From assembly GCF_026210795.1 (NCBI RefSeq), contig NC_089446.1:434001-498000 (forward strand): a stretch of DNA of 64,000 bases, given 5' to 3'. A program made the position numbers and the translations under genes. Shown piece after piece: positions 35,224 to 45,778 of the stretch (the first letter of the stretch is position 1; the number at the start of each line of letters is the position of its first letter). The notes under the pieces were generated by a model. It was not told the origin of the DNA. It ran no database searches and saw nothing but the letters and a program-made list of their open reading frames with translations. The stretch is from Rhizophagus irregularis. Taxonomy: Eukaryota > Glomeromycota > Glomeromycetes > Glomerales > Glomeraceae.

Positions 35224-37605
35224 ATGATGTTTGACTCAAAATCAATTTCCCAATATGTTGATTTTTTTGTTAAGGAAGAAAAACCAATACCAACCACATT
35301 TTTTAAAGAGTTCAGCTTTTCCTCAAAGAAGGAAGGTGTTTCAAATTGGTACACCACTCTCAGGAAGAGCCTTAAAATTTATAATGATGATCCCACACTT
35401 AATGAGATCAAACAAATACATAAAAGGCCATTATAGGCAAAGCATTGATGATTATTTCTGACCTTCCAAAAGTGCTCAGAAGGAAAAGGTTTGTTGAACT
35501 TACTTATGTAGCTGGTTTATTAAATTTATTTTATCTAAGCTATTCTTTGTCAGACCTTCATTGATATGATCTTAACCAATAAAACTGGTAAAGTGATTTG
35601 AAGATGTGTAAACAATCATCTTCCAGAAGAAAATGACGAACAGAAACCTCCAAAAAAACCTTGTCTAAGAGAGTCAAACCAGGAAATAATAAATCAAGGA
35701 AATTCATCTATAAATCTTGATTTTGAACATTTCAAAACTCAGGAATTATTAAATAATAAAAAGGGTATTGTCATTTATCAAATACAGGCAAGATAAAACA
35801 TATTTATTAACTAACCATAAATGACACAAAATTTCTATTCGTGGGAGGATGCCATTAATAAGATCAATTTTAGGACTTCCTCTAAAGATGATGTAAATAT
35901 TACACCATTTATTACATTTATTACATTCACTACACGTACTTATGCATTAATAATATTTTTTAGTGGATTTATAAGAGCTTTAATCTTTCTGCAGAGTTCC
36001 AAAATTTTCAAAAATCAACAATTGCCTGATCAAATTAAAAAAAATCCAATACTATCCTATAAAACTGATATTCAAAAAATTCTGTATGTAAATTTTAATC
36101 AGATTTATTTGACTATTAATATTGTATTCATTATCCTTAAAATAGCAAATATAATACTAATCGAACATATAAAGCCATTATTTTTTCATTCCTGCAAGAA
36201 ACATGGGAGCAAATATGGGAAAGAAAATTACTACCAAATTTGCCTTCAATAATAAATAAAATAGCTCTTGAATATTCTTCTGTAAGTTTACTTATTACTT
36301 TCAAACTTTAGTTTCTAGAAATGAGACTAAGTACTTTTTAATTCTAGATGTTAAATAGTTTTATACCAATGAAAGATATTCATGATAGATGGAGTAATAA
36401 TTTTTCCAAAGCTGTAGGATTAGTAAGTCGAAATATGGAGATTTTTAGTCAAACTCAAGTAATCTTTCAAAATTTGTAAGTGTGTCTATTGTAATTAATA
36501 ATTATTGTAACAATGAAATAACTTTTGTTTGTAGTTTATTTCTATGTGAGAAAGGTATCGATACAAATAACGAGGACACATTTGTTCATGGAATGTTGCA
36601 TGATTTACTTAATGAGATTTTCCGTGATCCTACGTTTGAACTAATTTGGGCGAATAGTGAAAGGTTCGTTTCCAAAAACTGTCATACAAGTACTTCAGGT
36701 AATAAGGAAAATAATAGAGGTGAAAAACCTGATTTTAAAATTATTACAAATTTAAAAGAAGAAATACTTTTTGATGAGATAAAACCTAAAGATTCAACAT
36801 CTTTATTGGTTGGTAAAGACCTCATCAAGTTGTCAAATTTCCAATCGGGTGCATTAGATGAATTAATTAAACACATGGAAATAAGATTGGTCTAGCTTCA
36901 TTTGGAGTTTGAGTTAGTGGTAAGTGTATAAATTTGGAGTACATTTACTAATAAATGATGGTATATATTAATATTTTAATGCATATTTGGTTCCATTTAC
37001 AGGCTCATGCATTTGGATTTATGAAATGGATCTCAATTATGATGGAATATATAGAATGTTTTTAAAAGCAAATGTTATGATCCAAACAGAAACATCAGGA
37101 AGTTTTTAGATGGGTCAGTCCATGTAATTCCACATGGGTTTGCTCAGAAATACGTGGAATTCCACACATTCCCAATATCCTACATGGATCCACACTGAAT
37201 TTTGTGGACTTATGCTGAAAATACCATGTGTTTTGTCACAGGGTATTTGGAAAATACTGGAACTGTTTAGATTTCCACATATTTCCATAGTATTTGATGT
37301 GGATTTCCATGTGGATTTTAAATGGAAAAAAATTCCTGATGAAGAGCACAATTCTTAAATCTAATACCAGTATTAGACGCATTATATGGTGTCAAAGTAA
37401 GTAATAAATAGTGGTTTTTGTTTATTATTTTTAGTGAGGTTGCATTTAACACCATATGACTTTAAGGATCATATGTCTGAAGTTCTAGAGATATTTGCTT
37501 CTGATACTCTGCCAAGTTCGCCATGCTCTACCTATCAGAATGCCTATTCCGCCACCAAAATTAGTAAAGATACCAATTGTTCAGTCATCCTGCGCCACTT
37601 CTAAC
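35224..37605 (+). pseudogene. multi-exon gene of unknown function with PD-(D/E)XK-like motif, broken
   Basis: Several plus-strand segments read as one gene: 35224-35500 (SISQYVDFFVKEEKPIPTTF; frameshift near 35420, then GKALMIISDLPKVLRR), about 35605-35770 (RCVNNHLPEENDEQKPPKK), 36191-36281 (FLQETWEQIWERKLLPNLP), 36349-36476 (MLNSFIPMKDIHDRWSNNF), 36535-36940 (DTFVHGMLHDLLNEIF, KPDFKII, ILFDEIKPKD) and then 37003-37090 and 37434-37605. GTAAGT donors and TAG acceptors separate the last five. The pair KPD ... ILFDEIK, with about 12 residues between, fits the PD-(D/E)XK nuclease signature. Disabling changes are a frameshift near 36890, TGA near 36912 and a foldback insertion at 37092-37345. I cannot name the family; it recurs in these fungi as far as I recall. 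Confidence 0.45.
37092..37345. mobile_element. foldback/MITE-like element, about 254 bp
   Basis: The outer ends are inverted: CATCAGGAAGTTTTT at 37092-37106 and AAAAAATTCCTGATG at about 37331-37345. Inside them CCATGTAATTCCACATGG (about 37121-37138) faces CATGTGGATTTTAAATGG (about 37308-37325). The interior is full of TCCACATGGA-type blocks in both directions. It lies between coding segments of the broken gene at 35224-37605 and probably interrupts an exon. No clear target duplication was found. Confidence 0.5.
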
Positions 37606-38064
37606 TAAACAAATATATGTTACACTATTTATTAGTAATATTAGTAAAAATGCAACATCATCTTTAAGTAAATTCATTATTTGTATAATGCAAAATTAAA
37701 ATATTATTATACTCCGCGTTATTATAATTTAATGTTAAATTTAATTGCTTATTTAAGATTATTTAATGATTTCATAACATGATAAAATTATTTATATGAC
37801 AATATCTTTTTTATTGTAAGTTTAGCAATAAAAAATTTAAAAATTTGATAATAATTCAATCTTAATGTTTAATTAAATATTTAATATAATTTAATTGATT
37901 TTTTTCTTATTTTTGCCTTGTAACGCAAGTGTTATTTATTTTTTTCTATTATTTCCATAAAGTTCCCATACAAAGATCTTTAAAACACTTGCAATAAATA
38001 CTCTTTTGATTATGATCTACTCATACGTTTAAGGAATTTTTTTGGGTGAAATTTTAAATAATTA
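37606..38064. other. AT-rich spacer
   Basis: Nothing recognisable between the broken gene and the truncated end of the hAT relic. Confidence 0.5.
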
Positions 38065-38152
38065 TTAATCGGAAGGAGAAGCATATTTTATTTCTAACAT
38101 TACATCTTTTACTTTAAAATCTGGCGTAATCCATGTAGCAGTGATGCCAATA
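38065..38152 (-). pseudogene. hAT transposase relic, downstream part
   Basis: On the minus strand this encodes the segment after KHGY of a hAT-family transposase: ITATWITPDFKVKDVMLEIKYASPSD, then TAA at 38065-38067. It is the direct continuation of the fragment ending at 60035. The two halves are separated by the Tc1 element inserted at a TA. Removing the Tc1 and one TA rejoins the codons exactly. The remainder of the hAT catalytic domain is missing, so the copy was already truncated on this side or an intron follows. Confidence 0.75.
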
Positions 38153-38324
38153 TACACTCCCGCGCCAAAAGTTTAGGACCACCTTTATGATCGGCATAAA
38201 CAACACCTAAACAGTAATAATTACGCATTTGTGTAACATAAATAAAAACTATTTACGTTATTTATTGATTAGTAATGATAATTACACAAAATTTTAGCGG
38301 CTTTTTTTTTTGTTTAAAAGCAAA

Positions 38325-39007
38325 ATGGTTAAAAAAAGAGAACTAACGGATTTTGAACGTGGAAAAGTTATCGGTTTTTATGAAGCTGGTGATTCAGAAA
38401 GAGCTATTTCAAATAAAACAGGCTATGGAAAAACTACAATTCATAATATAATAGCAAAATATCGTGAAACTGGTGCTGTTACTGTCGCTCCCAGAAGTGG
38501 TCATCCTAAGAAACTAACTGAACGGGATAAACGGCATCTTAAAGCTATTATTAATAAAAACCGACGTGAACCTGAAGAAAAAATTAGAAAAATTTTTATG
38601 GAATCCACTGGAAATGATGTAGGTAGGCGCACCATACAACGAACATTGTATGGAATGGGATATAATAGTTGTGCAGCCTTAAGAAAACCCTGTGTTAGTG
38701 AGTGTAATCGAAAAATACGCTTAAATTGGGCTCGTGAAAGACGCTTATGGACTATAAATGATTGGAAAAAAATTGTATGGAGTGATGAGTCTCGATTTAC
38801 TATGTTCCAGAATGATGGAAAAATTCGGGTTTGGCGTCTTCAAAAAGAAAAATATGATATTAATTGCCTTGTTCCAACCATGAAGCATGGTGGAGGTGGA
38901 GTCATGATGTGGGGGTGTTTTACATGGTTTGGATTGGGCCCTTTGGTAAGAATTGATGGTCGAGTTAATAGTCAAAGGTATATAGAAGAGATACTTGGCT
39001 ATCACGT
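38325..39007 (+). pseudogene. Tc1-family transposase, N-terminal part
   Basis: From ATG 38325 the product begins MVKKRELTDFERGKVIGF, a helix-turn-helix DNA-binding region (ERAISNKTGYGKTTIHNII). A second HTH-like region (LKAIINKNRREPEEKIRKI, RRTIQRTLYGMGY) follows, then the first catalytic Asp in IVWSDESRF and the GGGGVMMWGCF motif. The reading frame then runs into the Gypsy A LTR at 39008. The catalytic triad is completed at 59226-59580. The frame is clean up to the insertion, so the gene was probably intact when it was hit. Confidence 0.9.
39004..39007. repeat. 4-bp target duplication of Gypsy A, left copy
   Basis: ACGT at 39004-39007 precedes the LTR, and ACGT at 59222-59225 follows the other LTR. 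Keeping one copy restores the Tc1 transposase reading frame through ILGYHVIPFLERF. Confidence 0.9.
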
Positions 39008-39596
39008 TGTTAACCGATTCGGTACGTTGAATAGATTAACTATGATTTGCAGTCAGGGAGATTAAGTACGTTTAACTATGACTGAAATCCAATCAAACAA
39101 GACACGCTTAAAAATAGGGAGTTCGTTTATAGTGTAAAAGGTTATACTTTATTATAGAACTTTATGATTACAAGAATAAGAATTACGGAACTAAAGGTAA
39201 ACTAATTCGAACTGAAGGAACTTTTAACGAAGGAAAATACCAACGTTATTTATATAAAAGTTACTACATATAAAGATATAATAGATATAATAAATATAAT
39301 AAATATAACTAATATAATAAATATAACTAATATAATAAATATAACTAATATAATAAATATAACTAATATAATAAATATAACTAATATAATAAATATAATA
39401 AATAAATTAAATATAATAAATAAAATAATTATATCGATTATATTAAATATAATTAATATAATAAATATAATAAAAATAATAGGCTAAATAGGCTGTGGCT
39501 AAGTCAGCTTGGCACAGTTGGGCACAGTAGATCCTAATTTTCCACATGATCTTCTGGCGTAGTAAATTATAACTCTACACGTGACTAGGGGTAACA
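39008..39596 (-). mobile_element. Gypsy A 3' LTR (589 bp)
   Basis: On the plus strand the repeat starts TGTTAACC and ends GGGGTAACA; the element itself reads on the minus strand. Compared with the other LTR (58651-59221) I find three substitutions and one extra 18-bp unit (five versus four copies of AACTAATATAATAAATAT, from about 39307). Divergence of about 0.5 percent indicates a fairly recent insertion. A purine tract lies directly next to it. Confidence 0.9.
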
Positions 39597-39609
39597 GGTT
39601 CCTCCTCTT
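39597..39609 (-). other. polypurine tract of Gypsy A
   Basis: On the minus strand AAGAGGAGGAACC abuts the start of the 3' LTR (TGTTACC). This is the expected primer site for plus-strand DNA synthesis. Its 5' end overlaps the stop codon of the ORF at 39608-40021, so the accessory gene runs right up to it. Confidence 0.75.
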
Positions 39610-40021
39610 AATTTGCAGCTCCTGCGAAAATCAATAAATTATTTCTAAGTTTCCTTATCTGAGGTCTGGTAATTTTCCTAATAACCTGGACGTCTAGTTT
39701 CTTCGTCCTTAAGATTTGTTCTGGAAAAAACTCAAAAATATCAAAAGTCTTTTCTATAATTGTTGCATAATGTAATGACATTTTATGCTTGTATTTCAAT
39801 CGTTTGCTAGGAGTTGGTAGTTGGTCTAGGAGTTGTCCTAAATAGAAAGAGTTAATCATCGCCAATTGTGTGTCCTTTAGTCGTATTGACTTCGTTACAC
39901 TTCTTAGAGTTGCAGAAAATTTAACTTGGAAATCTTCTTCTTCCATGTAGGGCGGCGGTGGAAAATTAATTTCTTCTGAAGTAGTTTGTTGAATATCTTC
40001 TAATATTTCTGAAAAATCCAT
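39608..40021 (-). CDS. accessory ORF of Gypsy A, 137 aa, sense strand
   Basis: A clean ORF in the same direction as gag-pol, located between integrase and the 3' LTR, where some retroelements carry an env-like third gene. The product is soluble-looking and helical: an acidic N-terminus with PPPPYMEEEDF, then LAMINSFYLGQLLDQLPTPSKRLKYKHKM, TFDIFEFFPEQILRTKKLDVQVI and a short C-terminus. It has no signal peptide or membrane segment, so it is not an envelope protein. The YLGQLL...FEFFPEQI pattern reminds me of a domain seen in host proteins of these fungi, but I cannot name it. It may be a captured host gene. Confidence 0.65.
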   Translation of the reverse strand: MDFSEILEDIQQTTSEEINFPPPPYMEEEDFQVKFSATLRSVTKSIRLKDTQLAMINSFYLGQLLDQLPTPSKRLKYKHKMSLHYATIIEKTFDIFEFFPEQILRTKKLDVQVIRKITRPQIRKLRNNLLIFAGAAN

Positions 40022-40522
40022 TTTTCTTCAAGCGGTTTAAACTCTTTTGTCAACTTATCCACATCTATATATATGTTTTAAATTTCTGTAGATCGTTTTG
40101 CTGATTAGATTTTTGTTTATTTCTGATGAGATTTTTGTATTACTTATCATGTTTCACCACATCTATCAGTTATTTTTAGCGCTTAAATTATTTAACCGCG
40201 TTTTTCTATTTTAAGATTATTTTTCCTTGTTCTAAAAATATCTTCACATTTTTCTCTAGAACTTTCCAGAAATATTTTCAAAAGTGATTTTTGCACGTCT
40301 TACGCGTCCACATTTTTCATAATTTTTCGCGTCATGATTTTTTGTGATATTTTTGTTGTGCCTGATCTTAACGCGTTTTCGCGTCATGCCTATTTCTTAT
40401 ATAAGGTCTAATTTTTCCCTTTCTCTTTTTCTTATCTTCTCGTAAAAATCTTTGATATTATCCCAAAATTTTTCCAAAATTTTCTTTGTCTACCTATCTA
40501 TCTATCTACCAATCTATCTATC
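40022..40522. promoter_or_regulatory. divergent intergenic region inside Gypsy A
   Basis: The 137-aa gene (minus) and the coiled-coil gene (plus) start on either side of this 500-bp stretch, so it probably holds both promoters. The plus-strand side ends in a TCTA-type microsatellite (40492-40520: CTACCTATCTATCTATC) just before the ATG. Several GCGTC/GACGC-like motifs (ACGCGTCC, CGCGTCATG) lie at 40300-40390, on both strands. Confidence 0.4.
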
Positions 40523-41219
40523 ATGACCTGTCGTCGATCTAATACCTCACGTCAGAAATCTCGAGCAAGATTTCAAAGACTTAAAGAAGCGCGTAAGATG
40601 AAAGTTCGTCAACTTGAAGGTGGGTATTGTACGCAAGGTTCTTAAGATGTCTCTTGAACGGTATGATTGCCTGTAGACAGGGTTTCGACCTTATATCCGG
40701 TTCTTGAAAGGTTGATTTTGCGCAGCTTGTAGACGGAGTACTTGTACTTCTAGGATATTTAAGTCTTAAAAGGCCTCTACCTGTAGAACTTTTTTGTACT
40801 ATCGACCTTATTCACTTAGTTTTTAACTAACTTGGAGTGACCATAAATCTCCATTTTTATTTCTAATAGAGGACCTTACGAAAGCTAAGGAAGAAAAAGA
40901 AGATCTTCAAGAGAAATTTGAAAACTTGCTGAAAATGGGGACCCATAAAAATCTCGAGACAGAATTCCAAAATAAAATCTGGGCTGGGGAGCAGCGAAAA
41001 TTATGGGAGGCCCAAAAATTAATTATCGACCAGCAGCGAACAATAGAAGGTCTGGAAGAAGGCGTTTGTCAATTAATTTCACATAATATAGGCTTGCAGA
41101 GTAGTAGAGGTCATGCTGAAGCAGCATTTGAAGAAGCAAAACAAATGCTTTTTGAGGAATGTAATATAATTTTGTCAAACGGTTCTACTTCTAATCCTAG
41201 TTATGAAGAAGTTGATTAA
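40523..41219 (+). CDS. basic/coiled-coil (bZIP-like) accessory gene, antisense in Gypsy A
   Basis: Two exons, 40523-40619 and 40870-41219, joined by a GT-AG intron of 250 bases; 148 residues. The N-terminus is strongly basic (RRSNTSRQKSRARFQRLK, KMKVR) and runs into a coiled coil (QLEEDLTKAKEEKEDLQEKF) with Leu/Ala at residues 31, 38, 45 and 52, that is, heptad spacing. This resembles a bZIP DNA-binding protein, although the invariant Asn-x7-Arg spacing is not matched exactly (N7 and R14/R16). The C-terminal half is helical and acidic. It is transcribed against gag-pol. An intron on that strand would not be removed from the genomic RNA, so it survives transposition. It may be a captured regulator; host origin is inferred. 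Confidence 0.6.
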
Positions 41220-41436
41220 ATAAAAAAAATTTCTTCTTTCTGATTTTCCCTATAATTTTCTAATAATTTTTGTAATAAATTTTTCATTAAGTTTTTCACA
41301 ATAAAATTTCTAAAATTTTTCATCTTCTTAATAAATTTTTCTGGGGCATTGAGTCGCAAATTCATTTTGATCGTCTGTAACACTTGTAAATAAAATTAAC
41401 TATTTGCCACGAGTTGTAAATCTTAATCGTGACTAA

Positions 41437-42849
41437 TTATACCACAATTATTGGTTCCCAATTTTGTCGATCATGATACAATTTTAATAAACTTCCATTT
41501 ACAGGAGTTCGTAAGACTTTTCCATCTATAGTTCATAATTTGTACGCTCCTTTTTCTCCAACTTGATGAATATAGTATGGTCCTTTCCATTTTGGATTTA
41601 GTTTTCCAGTCCATTGCTTTTCTTTTGCTACGTCATAATATAAAACTTTATCTCCAATAGAAAATTTTATTTGATGACGTAATTTTCTATCATGTCGTTC
41701 TTTTTGTTTTTGTTGAGATATTTCAATATTTGTCTTAGCTATTTTGATTTCTTGAGGTAGTTGGTCAACTAAATTTTCTATGTGATTTATTAAAGTTGGA
41801 TTTCCATTATTTTCTAATGAATCAGTTGGTAGTTTAGCATCTCGTCCATATAATAAAAAGAAAGGTGCGATTTTTGTAGTCGAATGTTTTGTAGTACGAT
41901 AAGCAAATAAAATTGGTGCAATATAATTATCCCAATTATCAATATGATCTGTTGATAATTTTGCTAAAGATTCTGATAAAGTACGATTAAATCTTTCTAC
42001 AAGTCCATTTGTTTGAGGGTGGTATGGCGTTGAAAATAAATGTTTTATCTGAAATTTTTCCATTAGTTTTTCAATTATTTGATTTCTAAAATGAGTTCCT
42101 TGATCTGATAATATTTTTGCTGGACATCCATGTCGACAAATTATTTCCTCATAAATAAAAAGTGCAGCTTGTTCTGCAGTAGCTTCTTTAACAGGTCGTG
42201 CTTCTGGCCATTTTGTTAAATAATCCATTGCTGTAATTATATATTTATTTCCATTTGTAGTTATAGGTAAAGGTCCTACAAAATCTATTCCTATTTGATG
42301 AAAAGGACTTTCTACTGGAATAGGATGTAAAGGCAACTTTGTCTTTTGTTTTCCTCTTCGTTGACAAGAGTCACATGACATGACATAAGATCTGATGTCA
42401 TTGTACATTTGTGGCCAATAATATCTTGATTGAATTTTGTCAAACATTGTGTCAACTGAAAAATGCGCAGCAGTAAAATCATTGTGAAACATAAAAAGAA
42501 CTGGTTCCAATTCATGTCTTCTGATTACTCGTAATAAATTATTTTGTTTCTTTTTATCTTTTTTATAAATAAAATTATTTTTGATAATAAAATATACTGA
42601 TCGTTTTTGAATTTGTTGTTGTTGTTGGTTATTTAATGTAGAAGGTAATTGATTATATTTTAAATAATTATATATGTTATTATAATGTTCGATATCCATT
42701 TTTGAAAATTTAGGCTGTCTCGTCACGATGCGGACACTTTCGCTTTCACCCTTTGATACTTTGTTAATTATAATATGTAAAAGAGGTGGACTTTTAGTCC
42801 AAATTGGCAATGAAAGGTTCCAAAGATACTTTGTAAACTGGTAAATCAT
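41437..42849 (-). pseudogene. Gypsy A integrase with one in-frame TGA
   Basis: From about residue 110 it contains the zinc-binding HHCC domain (HNDFTAAHF ... CDSCQRRG), then the DDE core: IDFVGPLP (first Asp), LSDQGTHF (second Asp) and NGLVERFNRTL (Glu). All catalytic residues are present. The C-terminal domain has KWKGPYYIHQVGEKGAYKL and then TGA at 41533-41535, where the sister element's tail continues. After the TGA the same frame goes on (TIDGKVLRTPVNGSLL ... WEPIIVV) to TAA at 41437-41439. The upstream part (MIYQFTKYLWN) overlaps the preceding frame and marks a frame change near 42820. A single nonsense mutation near the C-terminus may not abolish activity. Confidence 0.85.
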
Positions 42850-43183
42850 TCATTAATCGTTCGATATATTTAAGATAATTGATATTATTTTCAAGTTGTA
42901 CTGCTTGAGGTTCTTTCCACCATTGATTATTAATAAGGAATTTAGGATTCATATCTGGCCTAATTTTTCCTAAAGTGAATCCAATGATACAGTCGTGTAT
43001 AGTAGTTCCATAAAATAGATTCTTCTTGCACATCATACAGTATGTATGCACGTGATGATTTTCTGTATCACATTCCATGGTACAACGACTTCCACCATGA
43101 TTGATTGGTTGACCGGCGATTACTTGTTTAATTTTATATTTTCCAAATACATATTTTCTAGAGCTTGACGGTTCATACCACAC
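42794..43183 (-). pseudogene. Gypsy A pol: Cys/His-rich insert between RNase H and integrase
   Basis: This frame overlaps the end of the upstream RNase H frame (43120) and the start of the integrase frame (42849), so it is pol continued after a frame change. It encodes a Cys/His cluster (RCTMECDTENHHVHTYCMMC, then TTIHDCIIGF), a plausible zinc-binding domain, followed by NPKFLINNQWWKEPQAV. Together with a Cys-rich stretch upstream (CICKVC, SCCNEIICQC at about 43300-43410), it makes a spacer of about 280 residues not usual in Ty3/Gypsy pol. Its role is unknown. Confidence 0.65.
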
Positions 43184-44539
43184 ATGGTCCAGGCGATATG
43201 TTCTTCAATATTAATCTGATTTTCTTCTGAATAATCAGAGAATGCATCTCCATAAATTTGTCTTTCCCACGAATTATTATATTCTTCTGTATCAATCGAA
43301 TAGTTATCTTCATTACACTGACAAATAATTTCGTTACAACAACTATATGGTGATGGTGAACGGGCTGGAGGAGGTTGACAAACTTTACAAATACAATCTT
43401 CTGGATGAGGTCCATTGGGGTTGTTAAAATCATATCGAATTCCTGAAATAATATTAATAGGAGAGTTATTTTCAGATCGTTTTTCAATGTAGCTTTGCAT
43501 ATCATATATTAGATTATCACAATGATTTAACAAATCGATAGCTCTTTGAGCAGGTCTATCAGTATAATCATCTTCTGAATCTGCATCATACTCTTCATGT
43601 ACTGGAGTAGAGCTTTCATTTACATTAGTTTGTCTTTCTTTTTCAATAGAAATCATGAAACAACTAAGAGTTTGGTTATCTTCTTCAAACATTCTGGATA
43701 ATGCATCTGCATTTGCATTTGCTTTTCCTGCTCGATGCTTAATATTAAAGTTGTACTGTTGAAGGTCCATGACCCATCTTGCACGGCGACCTTTTGGGAT
43801 TTTGGATGTCTTTAACCATTTTAGAGCAGAATGGTCAGTAACAATTGTGAAAGGTTTTAATCCTAAGTAGTGTTGGAAATGTTTAATAGCCCATACTATC
43901 GCAAGACATTCCTGGTCGGTTATAGGGTAATTGCATTCAGCCTTATTCAAAGATCTGCTGGCATAAGCGACTACATGTTCTTTTCCATTCTCTCTTATTT
44001 GAGATAACACAGCACCAAGTCCAGTTCCAGATGCGTCTGTATGGATAATAAAGGGTTGTTCAAAGTCAGGGTATGTTAAAATCGGAGATTTAACTAATCT
44101 TTCCTTTAAATAATCAAATGCAGTTTGCTGTTTCTCAGTCCAATGAAAAGGGGTTTCCTTCTTTAAAAGTAATAACATTGGTTTGGCTATTTTTGAGAAA
44201 TCTTTGATGAACTTTCGATAATAGGAGAATAAGCCTAATGCTGAGCGAAGTTGTGTTAGGTTTGTTGGGACTGGAAAAGTTTTAATTTTCTCAATTTTTT
44301 CTGGATCAGGACGGATACCTTCTCGTCCTACTACATGTCCTAGGAAATGAATATTTCCAAGGCAAAAATAACATTTCTTTAGTTTAATCTTCAAATTTGC
44401 TCATCTAAGAGTTTCAAATACTTGTCTAAGATGGTCCAAGTGTTGCTCCAAGGTTCCTTTTGAGTAGATGATTACATCATCTAAATATACTGCTACAAAT
44501 TTCCCTAGATACTCCTGGAGTATTCTATTCATTAATCGT
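43120..44539 (-). pseudogene. Gypsy A pol: end of reverse transcriptase and RNase H, with one TGA
   Basis: This resumes immediately after the Gypsy B insertion with RLMNRIL and the RT active site VYLDDVIIYS. TGA at 44401-44403 interrupts the frame between TLR and ANLKIKLKKC. Next come FLGHVVGREGIRPDPEKI and the RT connection, then RNase H with HTDASGTGLGAVLSQ, TDQECLAIVWAI and VTDHSALKWL, ending in NANADALSRM. After that the acidic and Cys-rich spacer begins. The TGA most simply came from CGA by one C-to-T change. Its next codon, GCA, is not a known leaky context. Confidence 0.85.
44536..44539. repeat. 4-bp target duplication of Gypsy B
   Basis: TCGT precedes the 5' LTR (44536-44539) and follows the 3' LTR (55146-55149). 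Keeping one copy joins Gypsy A pol as PGTFQR then LMNRILQEY without a frame change. Confidence 0.9.
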
Positions 44540-45776
44540 TGTAAACGGCCGAATATCAAGCACGAAAAGATGATAAAATTCAACCGCCAAATGTAATTAT
44601 CAAGTATTAAGAACAAACAAATTAATCGTGGATTGGTGTGGATGGATAAATAATTAGCCGAAAAGGATAAACATTTAAGAAGAGTAATGATCTACATGAT
44701 GTAATATTTATTGGATGATTGACAAAGAACCAATAGGATAAATAGAGTCGATCATTTGCGGCTTAGCGATCTTTAACAATGAGAACGACAAGAAAGAATA
44801 ATTATAAGCCACAAAAGGTAGATTATGAGCGAAACACATAAAGTGGATTAAAAGAATATATAAAATAATGTCGGAAAGATTGGAGAACATAAAATAATAT
44901 AGAAGATAATATGAAAAGATGGCATAAAGATGGAATATAAAAGATAACATATTAAAAAGAACATATATAAAAGATAACACAGCCACAAAAGATGAATTAT
45001 ATCTTTACGACATAATATTTGAAAGATTATTTTAAAGAAAAGATAGCACAGCCATAAAAGATGGGTTATAAATTATTTCTTTACGATGTAATATTTGAAT
45101 AATAGAAAAGATAATATATAAAATAATATATAGGATAGCATATTAAAAGATAGCGTATCTAAAATATAGATAGTATATTAGAAAGATAGTTCAAAGATAA
45201 TATGTAAAGAACATAAAAGATAGTATATAGATAGAATAGAAAGTAGCATAAAAATTGTATATATAGAGAACGGAATTCAAAGTAATTCCACAGTTCGCAT
45301 CCACAGAACTCAATAAAATATAAGTTTTATTTTTTAATTATTAATGAAGTTTAATATTAATTAAAGGTAATAGGTTCGCCCTAAACTTTAATTAATGTTT
45401 GATTAATTAATTTTAATTAATGAAAATTTAAGATGAATTAAATATATACCTTTGGAAGATAATAATTCGTAGCGAGAGCTATCGCAGTTTGAAATCGAAA
45501 GTGGATATAAATTGAGGAAAATCCAGAGAAGTTAATTTTATTTTATACCGTTCAACGCTTTATATTACTAACGCTATTTATTTTGTGAACCAAGAATGTT
45601 GTTGTATATTGTTCGCTGATGTTGTTGTTCGTTAATTATGTTTTGATCACGTGTTTGTTCGTTTGATTGCTCGTTCGTTCGTTTGTTTGTTCGCTCATTC
45701 GTTCGTTCGACCATGAGAATGCCCGTTCGATGTGGCAACCTTGTAAATTGATGACAGGGGGAATTGGGGGATCTCA
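44540..45776 (+). mobile_element. Gypsy B 5' LTR (1,237 bp)
   Basis: Starts TGTAAACGG and ends GGATCTCA. By eye it differs from the 3' LTR (53909-55145) at a single base (CAGTTCGC versus CAATTCGC, about 45293) and has exactly the same length. It holds AT-rich repeats of AAAAGATAAC/GGCATAAAGATGG type and a TTCG/TTTG microsatellite at about 45655-45710. ORFs read from it are not genes. A possible polyadenylation signal, AATAAA, lies at about 45311. Confidence 0.92.
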
Positions 45777-45778
45777 TA

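Noticed and set aside
37115-37358. Overlapping ORFs of 74-78 codons on both strands
   Set aside because: They arise from the inverted CCACATGG blocks of the foldback element.
40523-40700. Firm assignment of the antisense gene as a bZIP factor
   Set aside because: The basic region and heptads fit, but the Asn-x7-Arg spacing to the first Leu is not canonical, so only 'bZIP-like' is kept.
41533-44403. The two Gypsy A TGA codons as programmed read-through sites
   Set aside because: They lie inside the RT region and near the integrase C-terminus, not at domain boundaries, and are followed by GCA and ACT, which are not known leaky contexts.
45655-45712. TTCG/TTTG repeats as a CRISPR-like array
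   Set aside because: The units are 4 bp without unique spacers; it is a simple microsatellite in an LTR.
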